A stretch of DNA of 64,000 bases from Arthrobacter echini (GCF_004803505.1 NZ_SSWH01000003.1:124001-188000), one strand, 5' to 3'; shown: positions 36,924 to 47,630, counted from the stretch's first letter. Notes: generated by a model not told the origin, from the sequence alone. Made by a program: numbers and translations.

Positions 36924-37553
36924 ATGCCTCCGCTGGACAGCACCGCGTCGACACCGCCCGAGCGGTACCCCGGCGAACCTCCCGTCACCTCCACGGGAGG
37001 CGTGCTCTTCCATGCAGGGGAGATCTTCACCTCCGCCGAACTCCAGGCGATGAAGCTCGACGGTCTCGTACGACTGGTCATCGGTTCGTCGTATCTCCGC
37101 AGTGACTTCGCGGAGAATCCCGTGACGCGCTCCCGGTCGGCGGCTCACAGTGTCCCGCACTCGCTCAGGCCCCGCGTCGCTCTGGCACGCTCCTGTGCCG
37201 CGTGGATCTACGGGTGTGCCCCGGCACCTGCGCAGATCAGTCTCGTGACGGACCACCGGCGCCGCACCACGGCCCTGCCGCCCTTCACCGCCGCCGTCAT
37301 GCACCAGGTCTCCCTCGGTCCGTTCGACGTCAATCTGGTGGGCGGTGTATCCGTGACCACTCCCCTGCGGACGGCGCTCGATATCGCCGTGCACGGCGAT
37401 GGCACCGCGGTGTCCGTCCTCCGGGCCATCGATGGTGCCCGCGAGCTCGCCTGTCCGCTGCGCCTCGTGGAGGCGGCGCTGCTGGGTTCCTCACGCGTAC
37501 CGGGAAAAGCCCGCGCACTGACCAGATTGCGTGCCGCCCAGCAGTGCGGATGA
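36924..37553 (+). CDS. AbiEi-like antitoxin-family protein (orphan)
   Basis: 209 residues from ATG 36924. The pattern GEIFTSAELQAMKLDGLVRLVIGSSYLR (a short wing/HTH-like start), LARSCAAWIYGCAPAP and VSVTTPLRTALDIAV matches the actinobacterial group labelled type IV toxin-antitoxin AbiEi antitoxin or its DUF559 relatives. The last of these (vTtplRTalDla) is the clearest. No AbiEii nucleotidyltransferase toxin and no nuclease domain is present, so a working toxin-antitoxin pair is not supported. The gene is convergent with relA, with a 4-bp gap between stops, and has its own start region right after the terminator 36852-36892. The family assignment is moderate. Confidence 0.55.
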   Translation: MPPLDSTASTPPERYPGEPPVTSTGGVLFHAGEIFTSAELQAMKLDGLVRLVIGSSYLRSDFAENPVTRSRSAAHSVPHSLRPRVALARSCAAWIYGCAPAPAQISLVTDHRRRTTALPPFTAAVMHQVSLGPFDVNLVGGVSVTTPLRTALDIAVHGDGTAVSVLRAIDGARELACPLRLVEAALLGSSRVPGKARALTRLRAAQQCG

Positions 37554-37557
37554 GGTG

Positions 37558-39960
37558 TCAGGAACGTCGCTGGGAACCGGTGGTGCGATACACGTCGAAC
37601 ACGCCGTCGATACGACGGACGGCACTGAGGATGTGGTTCAGGTACTTCGGGTCGCCCATCTCGAAGGCGAAGCGCGACATCGCGACGCGGTCGGAGGATG
37701 TATTGACGTTCGCGGCCAGGATGTTGACGTGGTTCTCCGCGAGCAGACTCGTGACGTCGGAGAGCAGGCTCTTGCGATCCAGCGCCTCGACCTGGATCTC
37801 GACCAGGAAGACACTGGACTGGGTCGGCGCCCATTCCACCGGGACCATCCGGTCCGGCTGGTCCCGCAACTCCTCCACATTGCGACAGTCGCTCCGGTGA
37901 ACGGAGACCCCGGAGCCGCGTGTGACGAATCCGATGATCGGATCCGGAGGTACGGGCGTACAGCACCGGGCGAGCTTGACCCACACGTCGCCGAGACCAC
38001 GCACCGTGACACCCGAGTCGGAGAATTTGGGACGCCGGGGCTGGGCGGCCACGGCGGTCTCGGTGATGGTCGCTTCGGTTCCCTCGTGTCCACCCATGAG
38101 TGCCACGAGGTGTTCGATCACGTTCTGTGCAGAGGTGTGTCCGTCGCCGACTGCCGCGTAGAGCGCGGAGATGTCCTGGTGGTGCAGTTCCTCCGCCACC
38201 GTCATGAGGGCGGTGTGCGTCATCATGCGCTGCAGGGGCAGATTCTGCTTGCGCATCGCCCGTGTGAGCAGGTCCTTGCCCTTGTCGACGGCCTCTTCCC
38301 GGCGCTCCTTCGTGAACCACTGCCTGATCTTGTTGCGCGCCCGCGGGCTCTTGACGAAGCCCTGCCAGTCCTGGCTGGGGCCCGCTCCCTCGGCCTTCGA
38401 CGTGAAGATGACCACCGAGTCCCCGTGCTGCAGCTCGCTGCTCAGCGGGACGAGCTTTCCGTTGACCCGCGCGCCGATGGTCCGGTGACCCACTTCCGTG
38501 TGGACGGCGTACGCGAAGTCGACGGGCGTCGATCCGGCGGGCAGGGCCATCACCTCGCCCTTGGGCGTGAAGACGAAGACCTCCCTGGCGTTGATCTCGA
38601 AGCGGAGGGAATCCAGGAATTCGTTCGGGTCCGCCGTCTCCTGCTGCCAGTCCACGAGGCTGCGCAACCACCCCAGGTCGGTGGTGTCCTGCGCTTCCAG
38701 TGCTCTACCGCCGCTCTTGTACTTCCAGTGGGCGGCAACACCGTACTCGGCCCGGCGGTGCATGTCATGGGTGCGGATCTGGATCTCGATCGGCTTCCCC
38801 CCGGGGCCGATCACCGTGGTGTGCAACGACTGGTACATGTTGAACTTCGGCATCGCGATGTAGTCCTTGAACCTCCCCGGCAAGGGATTCCAGCGAGAAT
38901 GCAGCGAGCCGAGCGTCGCGTAGCAGTCACGGACACTGTCGACGAGCACACGCACACCCATCAGGTCGTGGATGTCGTCGAAGTCCTTCCCGCGCACGAT
39001 CATCTTCTGGTAGATGGAGTAGTAGTGCTTGGGCCGTCCGGTGATGGTCGCCTTGATCCTGACCGCGCGCAGATCCTCCTCGATCTGGTTCCGCAACAGG
39101 CCCAGGTGCTTCTCCCGCTCGGGTGTCCTGTCCCCGACCATCCGCACGATCTCCTGGTAGATGTTCGGGTGCAGGGCGGCGAAGGAGAGATCCTCGAGCT
39201 CCCACTTGATGGTGTTCATCCCCAGCCGGTGAGCCAGCGGGGCGAAGATCTCGATGGTCTCCCGGGCCTTCCTGGCCGAGGACGCCGCCGAGACGAAACG
39301 CCAGGTGCGGGCGTTGTGGAGCCGGTCGGCGAGCTTGATGACCAGGACCCGGATGTCCTTGGCCATGGCCACGACCATCTTCCGCACGGTCTCGGCCTGC
39401 GCGGCGTCCCCGAAGGAGACCTTGTCGAGCTTCGTGACGCCGTCGACGAGCATCGCGACCTCGGCGCCGAAATCACGTTCGAGTTCGGCCAGGGTGTAGG
39501 AGGTGTCCTCCACGGTGTCGTGCAGCAGTGCCGCGGCGAGCGTGGTACCGGTCATCCCGAGTTCGGCCAGGATCGTGGCGACGGCGACGGGGTGGGTGAT
39601 GTACGGGTCACCGCTCTTGCGCGTCTGGCCCTCGTGGCTGCGCTCCGCGACGAGGTACGCGCGCTGGATCAGATCGAGGTCCTCCTTCGGATTGTTCGCC
39701 CGCACCGTGCGCAGCAACGGTTCGAGGACGGGCGAGTATCCCGAGGACCCACGACCTGCCAGCCGGGCGATACGCGCCCGGGTACGTCCCCGTCGCCCGG
39801 GCGGTACCTGGTCGGCGCTCGCAGCAGAGGGAGCGGTCTCCGGCGGCGGTGCCGACGGCGTCATGATCGGCACGGCAGTCGTGACCTGACCGCCCTCCTC
39901 GGGCTCTGCACCCTGTCCTCCGGTCGCGGAGGTCACCGCGGGTTCGACCGCATCAGCCAT
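37558..39960 (-). CDS. relA: bifunctional (p)ppGpp synthetase/hydrolase Rel
   Basis: 800 residues. After a disordered 60-residue N-terminus comes the hydrolase domain with an intact HD pair (LLHDTVEDT, about 145-153). The synthetase domain follows, with [16 protein letters not shown] (RxKD form typical of bifunctional enzymes) and [12 protein letters not shown]. Then come the TGS domain ([19 protein letters not shown]), a helical region, a conserved-cysteine block ([26 protein letters not shown]) and an ACT domain at the end. It makes and degrades the stringent-response alarmone. Both activities look intact. GAGGGA precedes the ATG at 39960. Confidence 0.97.
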   Translation of the reverse strand: MADAVEPAVTSATGGQGAEPEEGGQVTTAVPIMTPSAPPPETAPSAASADQVPPGRRGRTRARIARLAGRGSSGYSPVLEPLLRTVRANNPKEDLDLIQRAYLVAERSHEGQTRKSGDPYITHPVAVATILAELGMTGTTLAAALLHDTVEDTSYTLAELERDFGAEVAMLVDGVTKLDKVSFGDAAQAETVRKMVVAMAKDIRVLVIKLADRLHNARTWRFVSAASSARKARETIEIFAPLAHRLGMNTIKWELEDLSFAALHPNIYQEIVRMVGDRTPEREKHLGLLRNQIEEDLRAVRIKATITGRPKHYYSIYQKMIVRGKDFDDIHDLMGVRVLVDSVRDCYATLGSLHSRWNPLPGRFKDYIAMPKFNMYQSLHTTVIGPGGKPIEIQIRTHDMHRRAEYGVAAHWKYKSGGRALEAQDTTDLGWLRSLVDWQQETADPNEFLDSLRFEINAREVFVFTPKGEVMALPAGSTPVDFAYAVHTEVGHRTIGARVNGKLVPLSSELQHGDSVVIFTSKAEGAGPSQDWQGFVKSPRARNKIRQWFTKERREEAVDKGKDLLTRAMRKQNLPLQRMMTHTALMTVAEELHHQDISALYAAVGDGHTSAQNVIEHLVALMGGHEGTEATITETAVAAQPRRPKFSDSGVTVRGLGDVWVKLARCCTPVPPDPIIGFVTRGSGVSVHRSDCRNVEELRDQPDRMVPVEWAPTQSSVFLVEIQVEALDRKSLLSDVTSLLAENHVNILAANVNTSSDRVAMSRFAFEMGDPKYLNHILSAVRRIDGVFDVYRTTGSQRRS

Positions 39961-40033
39961 TCAACGTCCCTCGATCTCGATCTCGGACCCGGTGGATTCG
40001 AGGCGCCGCGGGAAGAATGCGGCACGTCCGAGT

Positions 40034-41059
40034 CTACCCGTGACCGACCACCGGATGCCCTCCGACCGATGCTGCTTCGAGCGAACGCCGCTCCTTCACC
40101 TTCTTCTCCTGCTTCCTCAGTTCCGGTTCATCGACCCTCAGGGCGGCATAGAGCGGAGCAGCGATGAAGATGGTGCCGAGGGTTCCGAGGATGATACCGA
40201 TGAACAGTGCCAGGGACAGATCCTGCAGGGTACCGGCACCGAGGACGAACGCACCGATGAACAGGATGGAGGCCACCGGCAGGATCGCGACCACCGAGGT
40301 GTTGATCGACCGCACGAGCGTCTGGTTGATGGCCAGATTCACCTGTTCGGCGAAGGTGCGCTTGGTGGAGATCAGGATGTCGGCGGTATTCTCCCGGATC
40401 TTGTCGAACACCACCACGGTGTCGTACAGGGCGTAGCTCAGGATCGTCAGGAAGCCGATGATCGCCGACGGCGTCACCTCGAATCCGCTGAGCGAGTACA
40501 ACCCTGCGGTCACCACCATGACGACCACGAGAGCGGCCATGGCGGCCAGTGCCATCTTCCAGGTCCGGAAATAGATGGCCATCAGGATCGCGGCCAGGAG
40601 GACGAACACGCCGAAGCCGATCAACGCCTGACGGCTGACGTCCTCACCCCACGTGGGTCCCACGAAACTCGATGTCACCTGGTCCGCGTCGACCCCGTAC
40701 CCGTCGACCAGATTGGCGCGCACGCTGAGCGTCTCGTCGTCGGTGAGCTGCTCGGTCTGGATGCGCATGGTGTTCGCGGCGATGTTGGTGACGCGCGGTA
40801 CGGCGTCGGGCACGACGTCGGTCACCGCGGTCTCCCCGACGGAGATGTCGGTGTTCCGGGTGTCGGAGACCGTGAACTCGGAGCCACCACGGAAGTCGAT
40901 GCCCAGGTTGAAGCCGCCCTTGACCACCGGGATGATGATCGAGATCAGGACCGCGAGGCCCGCGATGAGGAACCAGATGTTGCGTCTGGCCACGAAGGGA
41001 TAGGAACGCTTACCCGAGTACAGCTCATTGCCGAAGGTGGCGAAGTTGGTGCGGCTCAT
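40034..41059 (-). CDS. secF: protein translocase subunit SecF
   Basis: 341 residues with six membrane helices and one periplasmic loop domain. FNLGIDFRGGSEFTV is the first-helix exit motif, and GFLTILSYALYDTVVVFDKIREN is the helix-4/5 block carrying the conserved Asp and Arg used in proton-driven movement. It works with SecD to complete protein export through SecYEG using the proton-motive force. The start overlaps the secD stop by 4 bp (ATGA). The end is a charged cytoplasmic tail (LRKQEKKVKERRS). Confidence 0.97.
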   Translation of the reverse strand: MSRTNFATFGNELYSGKRSYPFVARRNIWFLIAGLAVLISIIIPVVKGGFNLGIDFRGGSEFTVSDTRNTDISVGETAVTDVVPDAVPRVTNIAANTMRIQTEQLTDDETLSVRANLVDGYGVDADQVTSSFVGPTWGEDVSRQALIGFGVFVLLAAILMAIYFRTWKMALAAMAALVVVMVVTAGLYSLSGFEVTPSAIIGFLTILSYALYDTVVVFDKIRENTADILISTKRTFAEQVNLAINQTLVRSINTSVVAILPVASILFIGAFVLGAGTLQDLSLALFIGIILGTLGTIFIAAPLYAALRVDEPELRKQEKKVKERRSLEAASVGGHPVVGHG

Positions 41060-42789
41060 GGGGTGTTCTCTTTCCTGGTGGAACCGGTTCGTCCGGCGAG
41101 GGCCTTGTCCTGTTCCGCACGGCGGCGCTCGGCAATGGTCAGGCGCCGCTCGGCTTCGGCCGAGGCCCCCTTGCTCCTGGTCCGCGCCACCGGAACCGAC
41201 TGACCCGGTTCACGCAGACGGCCGGCACCGCGATACAGCGGCAGACCGCCGAGCCTGCGCGGGTCCAGACCGGACAGGGGGTGACCCTCGCCGAAGAATC
41301 TGGTCTGCGCGAGGAGGCGGAGCACGGGATGGGTGAAGAGGAAGACGACGACGAGATCGGCGATCGCCGTGAGCCCGAGCGTGAACGCGAAACCGCGTAC
41401 GTTCCCGACGGCGACGAAGTAGAGCACGAGGGCGGCCAGCAGATTCACGGCCTTCGAGGCGAGCACGGTGCGCTTGGCACGGCGCCAGCCGTTCTCGACG
41501 GCGGACACGAGCCCCCGGCCGTCGCGCAGTTCGTCGCGGATCCTCTCGAAGTACACGATGAACGAGTCCGCGGTCTGACCGATGGCGACGATCAGGCCGG
41601 CCACACCGGCCAGGGACAACCGGTAGTTCTCCGTCCAGCCGAGGATGCAGATGGCCAGATAGGTCAGGACACCGGCGACCACCAGGGACGCGATCGTCAC
41701 GAGGCCGAGGAGCCGGTACTGGAAGATCGAGTAGGCGGCGACGAGGGCGAGGCCGATCAGCCCGGCGATCAGGCCCAGCCGGAGCTGATCCGATCCGAGG
41801 GTGGCCGAGATCTGCTGCTCGCTCTGGATCTCGAAGCTGATGGGCAGCGCGCCGTACTTGAGCTGCTCGGCGAGAGCGGCCGAGGACTCCTCGGTGAAGT
41901 TGCCGCTGATCTGGGCGTTGCCGTCCACGATCACCGCGTTGGTGGTGGGCGCTGACACGATCCTGCCGTCCAAGACGATGGCGAACTGGTTGCGGGGATC
42001 CCCCGGACCGATGGCATTGAGCCGCTCGGTGACGTCCCGAAAGAGCCGGGTGCCCTCGTCATTGAAGTCGATGTTCACGGCCCAGCTGTTCAGCGCCTGG
42101 CCCTGGGCACTTCGCTCCAGGCCGTAGCTCGCCGTCGAGATGTCGGTGCCGGGGATCTCGACCGGTCCGAGGATGTACTTGCCCTGGGTGTCGGGCTCGC
42201 ACGCGACCATGGGCTGGTCCGCCGGGGCCGGCTCCTCCGCCGGCTCCAGGGCGGCGGGGTCCAGGCAGTCCAGTGCCTCGAACTCCTGGTAGAGCTCCGG
42301 GGTGATCCAGTTCGGATCGCTCGCATTCTGCGGCTCGGCCGCCGGGTTGGGCAACTGGTCCTCCGGCGTCGGCGTCTCGGCGGCCGGTGCCTGACCCGGT
42401 CCGCCGGCGAGCACCGGACGGAACTCCATCTGGGCTGAGGCCTGGATGAGATCGCGGGTCTGCGAGTCGGGTGTGCCGGGGAGGGAGACGATCACGTTCC
42501 GGCCCGACTGCGTATTGATCTCCGCCTCGGCCACGCCCGAGCCGTCCACGCGCTGGCGGATGATCTCCACCGCCTGGTCGAGCTGCTCCGGGGTGATCTC
42601 GCTGTCGCCCTGGACCCGGGGCGCCAGGATCATCTGGGTACCGCCCTCGAGGTCGAGCGCGAGGCGGGGACTCCAGCTCGCCGTGCTCCACAGGGAACCT
42701 GATCCCAGGAGGATGGCGAGCAATGCTGTCAATACGCCCAGCCAGACAAGTGTCCGCTTGGCTGCCGTCCCGGGACCGGTACGAGGCAT
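41056..42789 (-). CDS. secD: protein translocase subunit SecD
   Basis: 577 residues from ATG 42789 with AAGGAC upstream. Helix 1 is followed by LALDLEGGTQMILAP, the P1 head domain, GSDQLRLGLIAGLIGLALV, and the conserved helix-4/5 region LAGVAGLIVAIGQTADSFIVYFERIRDE with the proton-relay Asp. The P1 domain has a long insertion of about 75 residues (about 135-210), rich in Pro, Glu and Ala, that includes two cysteines (DCLDP and VACEP). These are likely to form a disulfide outside the membrane. The C-terminal tail is basic and polar. It lies between yajC and secF. Confidence 0.97.
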   Translation of the reverse strand: MPRTGPGTAAKRTLVWLGVLTALLAILLGSGSLWSTASWSPRLALDLEGGTQMILAPRVQGDSEITPEQLDQAVEIIRQRVDGSGVAEAEINTQSGRNVIVSLPGTPDSQTRDLIQASAQMEFRPVLAGGPGQAPAAETPTPEDQLPNPAAEPQNASDPNWITPELYQEFEALDCLDPAALEPAEEPAPADQPMVACEPDTQGKYILGPVEIPGTDISTASYGLERSAQGQALNSWAVNIDFNDEGTRLFRDVTERLNAIGPGDPRNQFAIVLDGRIVSAPTTNAVIVDGNAQISGNFTEESSAALAEQLKYGALPISFEIQSEQQISATLGSDQLRLGLIAGLIGLALVAAYSIFQYRLLGLVTIASLVVAGVLTYLAICILGWTENYRLSLAGVAGLIVAIGQTADSFIVYFERIRDELRDGRGLVSAVENGWRRAKRTVLASKAVNLLAALVLYFVAVGNVRGFAFTLGLTAIADLVVVFLFTHPVLRLLAQTRFFGEGHPLSGLDPRRLGGLPLYRGAGRLREPGQSVPVARTRSKGASAEAERRLTIAERRRAEQDKALAGRTGSTRKENTP

Positions 42790-42872
42790 GATGAACGTCC
42801 TTATGCAGTGGCGCTGCACTGGCGCCGGTTGAACCTGATGAGAGCGGTGCCGCCACCGCGCCCGATGAAAGA

Positions 42873-43487
42873 CTAGTTGTCGGAACCGTTCGCCGGTCCG
42901 CCGTGACCACGCGCGTCGCGCTCCTCGCGCCGGGCCCGCTCCCGGTCCAGGCGCTCCACGGTCTGCTCCGGGGTCTCGGAGCCCACGTCGGTGCTTCCGG
43001 CGCCGGCCGCCGTCGACCCGGAGGCGGCCGGTCGGTCGGTACCGTCACCGGTCGCTGGACCGTCGATGCGGTCCACACCGTCGAGGGAGGACGCGTCGTC
43101 CGGCACCGACATCCCGTCGAAACGCTCGAGGTCCGGGCGATCCGGCTCTCCGGCCGCGGCGTCGTCCGACACGGCCGCGTCCTGCTGGACGACCCTCGTC
43201 AGGGCCTGCGTGTGGACTGTCGCATGGTTGCCCGGGGAGAGCTCGAGGACGGCCTTGTTGTTCTCCTGGTCGATCGACACGATGGTGCCGAACAGTCCGA
43301 ACTGCGTCATCACCTCCGTGCCCGGCTCCAGCTCGGTGCGCATCTGCCGCACCTGCTTCTGGGTCTTCCGCTGCCGACGGAACATCGTGAAGATCAGAAA
43401 GGCCAGGGCCAGCGGAAGCAGGAGACCGAAGAGATCGAAACCCTCCGTCTCTCCGGCGGCGGGTTGGGCAACTACAGCTGCAAGCAC
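42873..43487 (-). CDS. yajC: preprotein translocase subunit YajC
   Basis: 204 residues from GTG 43487, chosen because GGAAG lies 8 nt upstream and the protein then starts right at the membrane-protein part; an ATG at 43541 is also in frame. A single helix (LFGLLLPLALAFLIFTMF) is followed by RRQRKTQKQVRQMRTELEPGTEVMTQFGLFGTIVSID, the YajC core. The last 100 residues are an unusually long acidic, low-complexity tail; typical YajC proteins are 90-120 residues. It is the accessory part of SecDF-YajC. Confidence 0.92.
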   Translation of the reverse strand: MLAAVVAQPAAGETEGFDLFGLLLPLALAFLIFTMFRRQRKTQKQVRQMRTELEPGTEVMTQFGLFGTIVSIDQENNKAVLELSPGNHATVHTQALTRVVQQDAAVSDDAAAGEPDRPDLERFDGMSVPDDASSLDGVDRIDGPATGDGTDRPAASGSTAAGAGSTDVGSETPEQTVERLDRERARREERDARGHGGPANGSDN

Positions 43488-43587
43488 TGGGTATCTTCCG
43501 TTCCTGGGAGTGGATGTGGGGGCGGCACTGTGCCCCGGCACACATCGTGAAAGACCAGTGTAGAGGGCAATCCTGACCGGCTCCTCG

Positions 43588-44697
43588 TCAGCCCTCCGGC
43601 TGCGACCAGCCGTCCAGGTCCGCTCCGGCCCCCATCAGGTCCTCCGGAGCCACGGAGAACAGGTCTTCCGGCATCGCCGCAGCAACCGTCGGCGGCATCA
43701 CCAGCCCGAGGTGTTTCCAGGCGGATGCCATCGCGATCCTGCCCCTCGGCGTCCGTCCGAGCATGCCCTCGCGCACCAGATAGGGCTCGGCCACGGTCTC
43801 GACCGTCTCCGGTTCCTCGCCCACGGCGATGGCGAGCGTCGAGAGACCTACGGGTCCCCCGTTGAACTTGGTGATCAGCGCCGTCAGCACCGAGCGGTCC
43901 AGCCGGTCCAGTCCCCGCGCATCGACCTCGTACATGTCCAGGGCAGCACTCGCGGCGCGCGCGTCGATCGCCGCGGAGCCGTGGACCAGAGCCCAGTCGC
44001 GGACCCGGCGCAGGAGCCGGTTGGCTATCCGGGGCGTTCCCCGTGACCGTCCCGCGATCTCGGCGAAGGCGGCCGAGTTCACCGACATGTCCATGAGCAT
44101 GGCCGAGCGTCGCAGGACCAGTTCGAGCTCGTCCGTCGAGTAGAACTCCAGATGCCCGGTGAACCCGAACCTGTCACGGAGCGGACCGGGCAGCAGACCG
44201 GCGCGCGTGGTCGCACCCACGAGCGTGAAGGCCGGCAGTTCCAGGGGGATGGCCGTGGCTCCCGGACCCTTGCCGACGATGATGTCGACGCGGAAGTCCT
44301 CCATGGCCATGTAGAGCATCTCCTCCGCGGGCCGGGACATGCGGTGGATCTCGTCGAGGAAGAGGACCTCCCCGTCCGTGAGCGAGGACAGGATCGCTGC
44401 CAGGTCACCCGCATGCTGGATCGCGGGCCCCGAGGAGATCCGCAGCGGAGCGTTCATCTCCGCGGCGATGATCATGGCCAAGGTGGTCTTGCCGAGGCCG
44501 GGAGGGCCGGAGAGCAGGACATGATCAGCGCTGCGCCCGCGCAGCCGGGAGGCCTCGAGCACCAGGGAGAGCTGGCGCCGGACCCTCTTCTGGCCCACGA
44601 AGTCGTCGAGGTTCTTCGGCCGCAGGGCAGCCTCGACGGCGCGATCCTCGGGATCGGCGGTCTGCGCGACGAGGGGTGCTTCCTGCGGGTCGCTCAT
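43588..44697 (-). CDS. ruvB: Holliday junction branch migration helicase RuvB
   Basis: 369 residues. It has Walker [17 protein letters not shown], Walker B LFLDEIHR, sensor 1 [12 protein letters not shown], the arginine-finger region GPLRDRFGF and the C-terminal winged helix (GYLxR-type block: [16 protein letters not shown]). It forms the hexameric motor that drives branch migration with RuvA. It overlaps the ruvA end by 4 bp and is the last gene of ruvC-ruvA-ruvB. Confidence 0.98.
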   Translation of the reverse strand: MSDPQEAPLVAQTADPEDRAVEAALRPKNLDDFVGQKRVRRQLSLVLEASRLRGRSADHVLLSGPPGLGKTTLAMIIAAEMNAPLRISSGPAIQHAGDLAAILSSLTDGEVLFLDEIHRMSRPAEEMLYMAMEDFRVDIIVGKGPGATAIPLELPAFTLVGATTRAGLLPGPLRDRFGFTGHLEFYSTDELELVLRRSAMLMDMSVNSAAFAEIAGRSRGTPRIANRLLRRVRDWALVHGSAAIDARAASAALDMYEVDARGLDRLDRSVLTALITKFNGGPVGLSTLAIAVGEEPETVETVAEPYLVREGMLGRTPRGRIAMASAWKHLGLVMPPTVAAAMPEDLFSVAPEDLMGAGADLDGWSQPEG

Positions 44698-45323
44698 GAG
44701 CCGACCGTCGTCCGTGCCGAACTGCGCGCGCCGTCCTGACCGAGGCGTCGCAGGGTGAGCTTGAGGATCTGACCGACGTCACCGGTCGCGGCGATCTCGG
44801 GGGCTTCGTCGACGGCGGCGTCGATGGCGGCCCCGGCGTCCTTCTCCGACCAGCCCAGTCCCATCATGGCGGTGAGGACCTGACCCTGCCAGGCCTGTCG
44901 CGGCGTACCCGGCACTGCGTCCAGCGGGACGAGTTTGCCGGCGAGTTCGAGCACTATCCGACGGGCCCCCTTGGGCCCGATGCCGGGTACCTTGCTGAAG
45001 GCCTTGTCGTCGCCCGCCGCCGCGGCGACCCGGATGGCCTCGGGCGCGTGCACGGCGAGGACCGCCAGGGCCAGTCGCGGACCGACTCCACTGACGGCGA
45101 GCAGCGTCTCGAACACCTCGCGCTGGTCGGCGTCCTCGAAGCCGAAGAGCGTCATGGAGTCCTCCCGGACGATCAGGGCGGTCGCGACGGATGCCTGCTC
45201 CCCCACCCGCAGGCCGGCGAGCGTCTGCGGCGTCGCCAGGATCTGCAGGCCGACCCCGTTGACGTCGATGACGGCGGAGTTCAGGCCCACGTGGGTCACT
45301 GGTCCGCGCAGCGAACTGATCAT
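44694..45323 (-). CDS. ruvA: Holliday junction DNA-binding protein RuvA
   Basis: 209 residues from ATG 45323. The N-terminal OB fold is [20 protein letters not shown]; helix-hairpin-helix pairs are at [16 protein letters not shown] and [17 protein letters not shown]; the C-terminal helical domain touches RuvB. It grips the four-way junction and loads RuvB. The SOS box at 45375-45390 lies 52 bp upstream of its start. Confidence 0.97.
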   Translation of the reverse strand: MISSLRGPVTHVGLNSAVIDVNGVGLQILATPQTLAGLRVGEQASVATALIVREDSMTLFGFEDADQREVFETLLAVSGVGPRLALAVLAVHAPEAIRVAAAAGDDKAFSKVPGIGPKGARRIVLELAGKLVPLDAVPGTPRQAWQGQVLTAMMGLGWSEKDAGAAIDAAVDEAPEIAATGDVGQILKLTLRRLGQDGARSSARTTVGS

Positions 45324-45374
45324 CGAATGCTCCTGACGCACGTGCTGGTGGGAGGTCCGGACAACTGCTCGCTG

Positions 45375-45390
45375 TCGAACACACGTTCTA
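45375..45390 (-). promoter_or_regulatory. LexA-binding SOS box upstream of ruvA
   Basis: TCGAACACACGTTCTA (TAGAACGTGTGTTCGA on the gene strand) matches the actinobacterial/mycobacterial SOS box TCGAAC-N4-GTTCGA in 11 of 12 fixed positions. It lies in the ruvC-ruvA gap, so ruvAB can be induced by DNA damage separately from ruvC. Confidence 0.8.
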
Positions 45391-45489
45391 GTGATAGTAC
45401 CGGTCGCACGTCTGACGAGCCATCGCCGTACCCTGCGCAGTTCCTGCGCGCAGCGAATCAGCGCATATCACCGGTACCTCGCTCTCGGA

Positions 45490-46050
45490 TCACCGTCGCC
45501 GGGCGCGCGCTTCGGCCTCGGCCCAGATCCGCTGTGCGGGTGTCACCAGTCCCGGCGTCACCCCGGGCTGCGCTCCCCTGCGCCAGGCATGGGTGATCGC
45601 CAGTGCCAGGGCGTCCGCTGCGTCCGCGGGCCGCGGTGGGGTCTCGAGCCGGAGGATCTTCGTCACCATCTTGGTGACGGCGGTCTTGTCGGCCTGGCCG
45701 TTGCCCGTGACTGCCGCCTTGACCTCGGTGGGGGTATGGAGTGCCACCGGGATCCCGCGGCGGGCTGCGGAGACGATCACGACGCCGGAGGCCTGCGCCG
45801 TACCCATGACCGTACTGACATTGAGCTGACTGAAGACGCGTTCCACCGCCAGGACCTCCGGTGAGTGCAGATCGAGCCATGAGTCGACGGCCTCCGAGAT
45901 CACCAGGAGACGCTCGTCCAGACTCCTGCCCGGATCTGTTCCGACGACGCCGACCGCAACGAGGGTGGATCGTCGGTTCGGCTCGATGTCCACCACGGCC
46001 AGGCCGCAGCGCGTCAGGCCCGGGTCCACGCCCATCACACGGTAGGTCAT
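45490..46050 (-). CDS. ruvC: Holliday junction resolvase RuvC
   Basis: 186 residues. The catalytic acidic residues are in [12 protein letters not shown] (first Asp), [11 protein letters not shown] (Glu) and [12 protein letters not shown] (last two Asp). It cuts junctions after RuvAB branch migration. A 166-bp gap with an SOS box separates it from ruvA. It ends in a basic tail (ARARRR). It lies 36 bp downstream of the yebC-like gene. Confidence 0.97.
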   Translation of the reverse strand: MTYRVMGVDPGLTRCGLAVVDIEPNRRSTLVAVGVVGTDPGRSLDERLLVISEAVDSWLDLHSPEVLAVERVFSQLNVSTVMGTAQASGVVIVSAARRGIPVALHTPTEVKAAVTGNGQADKTAVTKMVTKILRLETPPRPADAADALALAITHAWRRGAQPGVTPGLVTPAQRIWAEAEARARRR

Positions 46051-46086
46051 GACGAGCCGCGACAGGCGTCCCTGACGGTCGCGATG

Positions 46087-46845
46087 TCAGTCCTCGTTCT
46101 CGAGCTCGGCCAGGACGTCGTCGGGGAGGTGGGCGTTCGAGTAGACGTTCTGGACGTCGTCGAGCTCCTCGAGGGCATCCACGAGGCGGAGGAACTTCCG
46201 TCCGCCGTCGGCATCGAGATCCACCTGCATGGAGGGTACGAACTCGACCTCGTCGGCGTCGTACTCGATCCCGCTCTCCTCCAGCGCCCCGACCACCGCG
46301 CGCAGATCCTGCGGCTCCGAGATGATCTCGAAGGTGTCGGTGGATTCCTTGACCTCGTCCGCGCCGGCGTCGAGGACCGACATGAGCAGCTCGTCCTCCG
46401 TGAGGTCCTTGCGCGGCAATGTGACCACACCCTTGCGCGCGAAGAGATAGGAGACCGACCCTGGATCGGCGACGGAGCCTCCGTTGCGGGTGATGCCGAG
46501 CCGGACCTCGGATGCCGCACGATTCTTGTTGTCCGTGAGGCATTCGATGAGCAGAGCGGAGCCCTGGGGCCCACGTGCCTCGTACATGATGGTCTGGTAG
46601 TCGACCGCCTCACCGAGCAGACCGGCTCCGCGCTTGACCGCACGGTTGATGTTGTCGATGGGGACCGAGGTCTTCTTGGCCTTGGAGACCGCGAGCTCGA
46701 GTCCAGGGTTCCCCGCGACGTCGGCACCCCCGGCGCGTGCCGCCACCTCGATGTTCTTGATCAACTTGGCGAAGGATTTGGCGCGCTTGGCGTCGATCGC
46801 CGCCTTCTTGTGCTTGGTTGTTGCCCATTTGGAGTGGCCCGACAT
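46087..46845 (-). CDS. yebC: YebC/PmpR-family protein
   Basis: 252 residues beginning [21 protein letters not shown], the hallmark of the family, and including [12 protein letters not shown] and the acidic last domain. Members were long labelled transcriptional regulators. More recent work links YebC proteins to relief of ribosome stalling, so the role is left open. It is located between pdxT (2 bp away) and ruvC, the order seen in many Actinobacteria. Confidence 0.95.
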   Translation of the reverse strand: MSGHSKWATTKHKKAAIDAKRAKSFAKLIKNIEVAARAGGADVAGNPGLELAVSKAKKTSVPIDNINRAVKRGAGLLGEAVDYQTIMYEARGPQGSALLIECLTDNKNRAASEVRLGITRNGGSVADPGSVSYLFARKGVVTLPRKDLTEDELLMSVLDAGADEVKESTDTFEIISEPQDLRAVVGALEESGIEYDADEVEFVPSMQVDLDADGGRKFLRLVDALEELDDVQNVYSNAHLPDDVLAELENED

Positions 46846-46847
46846 GC

Positions 46848-47630
46848 TTACGCTTCTCCTCTGATCATGCGGATGAATAGTTCGTGGACCCGCCGCTCCC
46901 CCGTGATCTCGGGGTGGAAACTCGTGGCCAGCAGATTCCCCGAACGCACTGCGACAATTCTAGCGACCCGCTCCGGGCGGCCCGCACCGATCGGCTCAGC
47001 ACCAGGACTCCGGTCCGAACCGGCACCGGGACCCCCCTCGACAGGTCCGGCCGGAGGCGTGTCCGCTGCGGCCACCTGTGCGAGGATCTGCACTCCCCGG
47101 CCCACCTTCTCCACCCACGGCGCACGGATGAACACGGCGCGCACGGGCGCCTCCCCTGCAACGCTGCCGGCCCCGGAGAGCCCCGCAAAGGCGAGATCGG
47201 TCTCGAAGGACTCGCGCTGCCTGCCGAAGGCGTTGCGGCGCACCACCATGTCGATCCCGCCGAGGCTGCGCTGCGGGTCGCCATGCCGGTCGAGCGAGGG
47301 ATCGGCGATGACGTCGGAGAGCATGATCATCCCGGCGCACGACCCATAGACGGGCAGACCGGCGGCGATCCGCTCCCGCAGGGGATCAGCGAGCCCGAAG
47401 CTCCGCGTCAGCCGATCCATCGCCGTGGATTCACCGCCCGGGATGATGAGTCCGTCGAGTGCGGCGAGCTCGCCGGGGCGGCGGACGGGGACCGCACGTG
47501 CGCCGAGCGAGGCGATGGTCCTGATGTGTTCGCGGACGTCGCCCTGCACGGCGAGTACGCCGACGGACACGTCGCCGCCCCGATCCGCGGCAACCGGTGA
47601 TCCGGCGTCGGGCGGGTGCGGTGACAGCAT
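46848..47630 (-). CDS. pdxT: pyridoxal 5'-phosphate synthase glutaminase subunit PdxT
   Basis: 260 residues. The triad is the nucleophilic Cys in [10 protein letters not shown] and the His-Glu pair in [19 protein letters not shown] and [11 protein letters not shown] are family blocks. It supplies ammonia from glutamine to PdxS. At about residues 190-220 there is a Gly/Pro-rich insertion ([16 protein letters not shown]) not found in shorter relatives of about 190-200 residues. The true start may be a downstream GTG before SVGVLAVQ. Its partner pdxS is not adjacent but 4.4 kb away at 52048. Confidence 0.95.
   Translation of the reverse strand: MLSPHPPDAGSPVAADRGGDVSVGVLAVQGDVREHIRTIASLGARAVPVRRPGELAALDGLIIPGGESTAMDRLTRSFGLADPLRERIAAGLPVYGSCAGMIMLSDVIADPSLDRHGDPQRSLGGIDMVVRRNAFGRQRESFETDLAFAGLSGAGSVAGEAPVRAVFIRAPWVEKVGRGVQILAQVAAADTPPAGPVEGGPGAGSDRSPGAEPIGAGRPERVARIVAVRSGNLLATSFHPEITGERRVHELFIRMIRGEA

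Noticed and set aside
36924-37553. complete type IV toxin-antitoxin system
   Set aside because: No AbiEii-like nucleotidyltransferase gene on either side; the neighbours are a DUF349 gene and relA.
37531-40167. 878-codon open frame on the plus strand
   Set aside because: Antisense shadow of relA. Its His/Arg/Val-rich sequence is typical of shadow frames, and the relA motifs are on the other strand.
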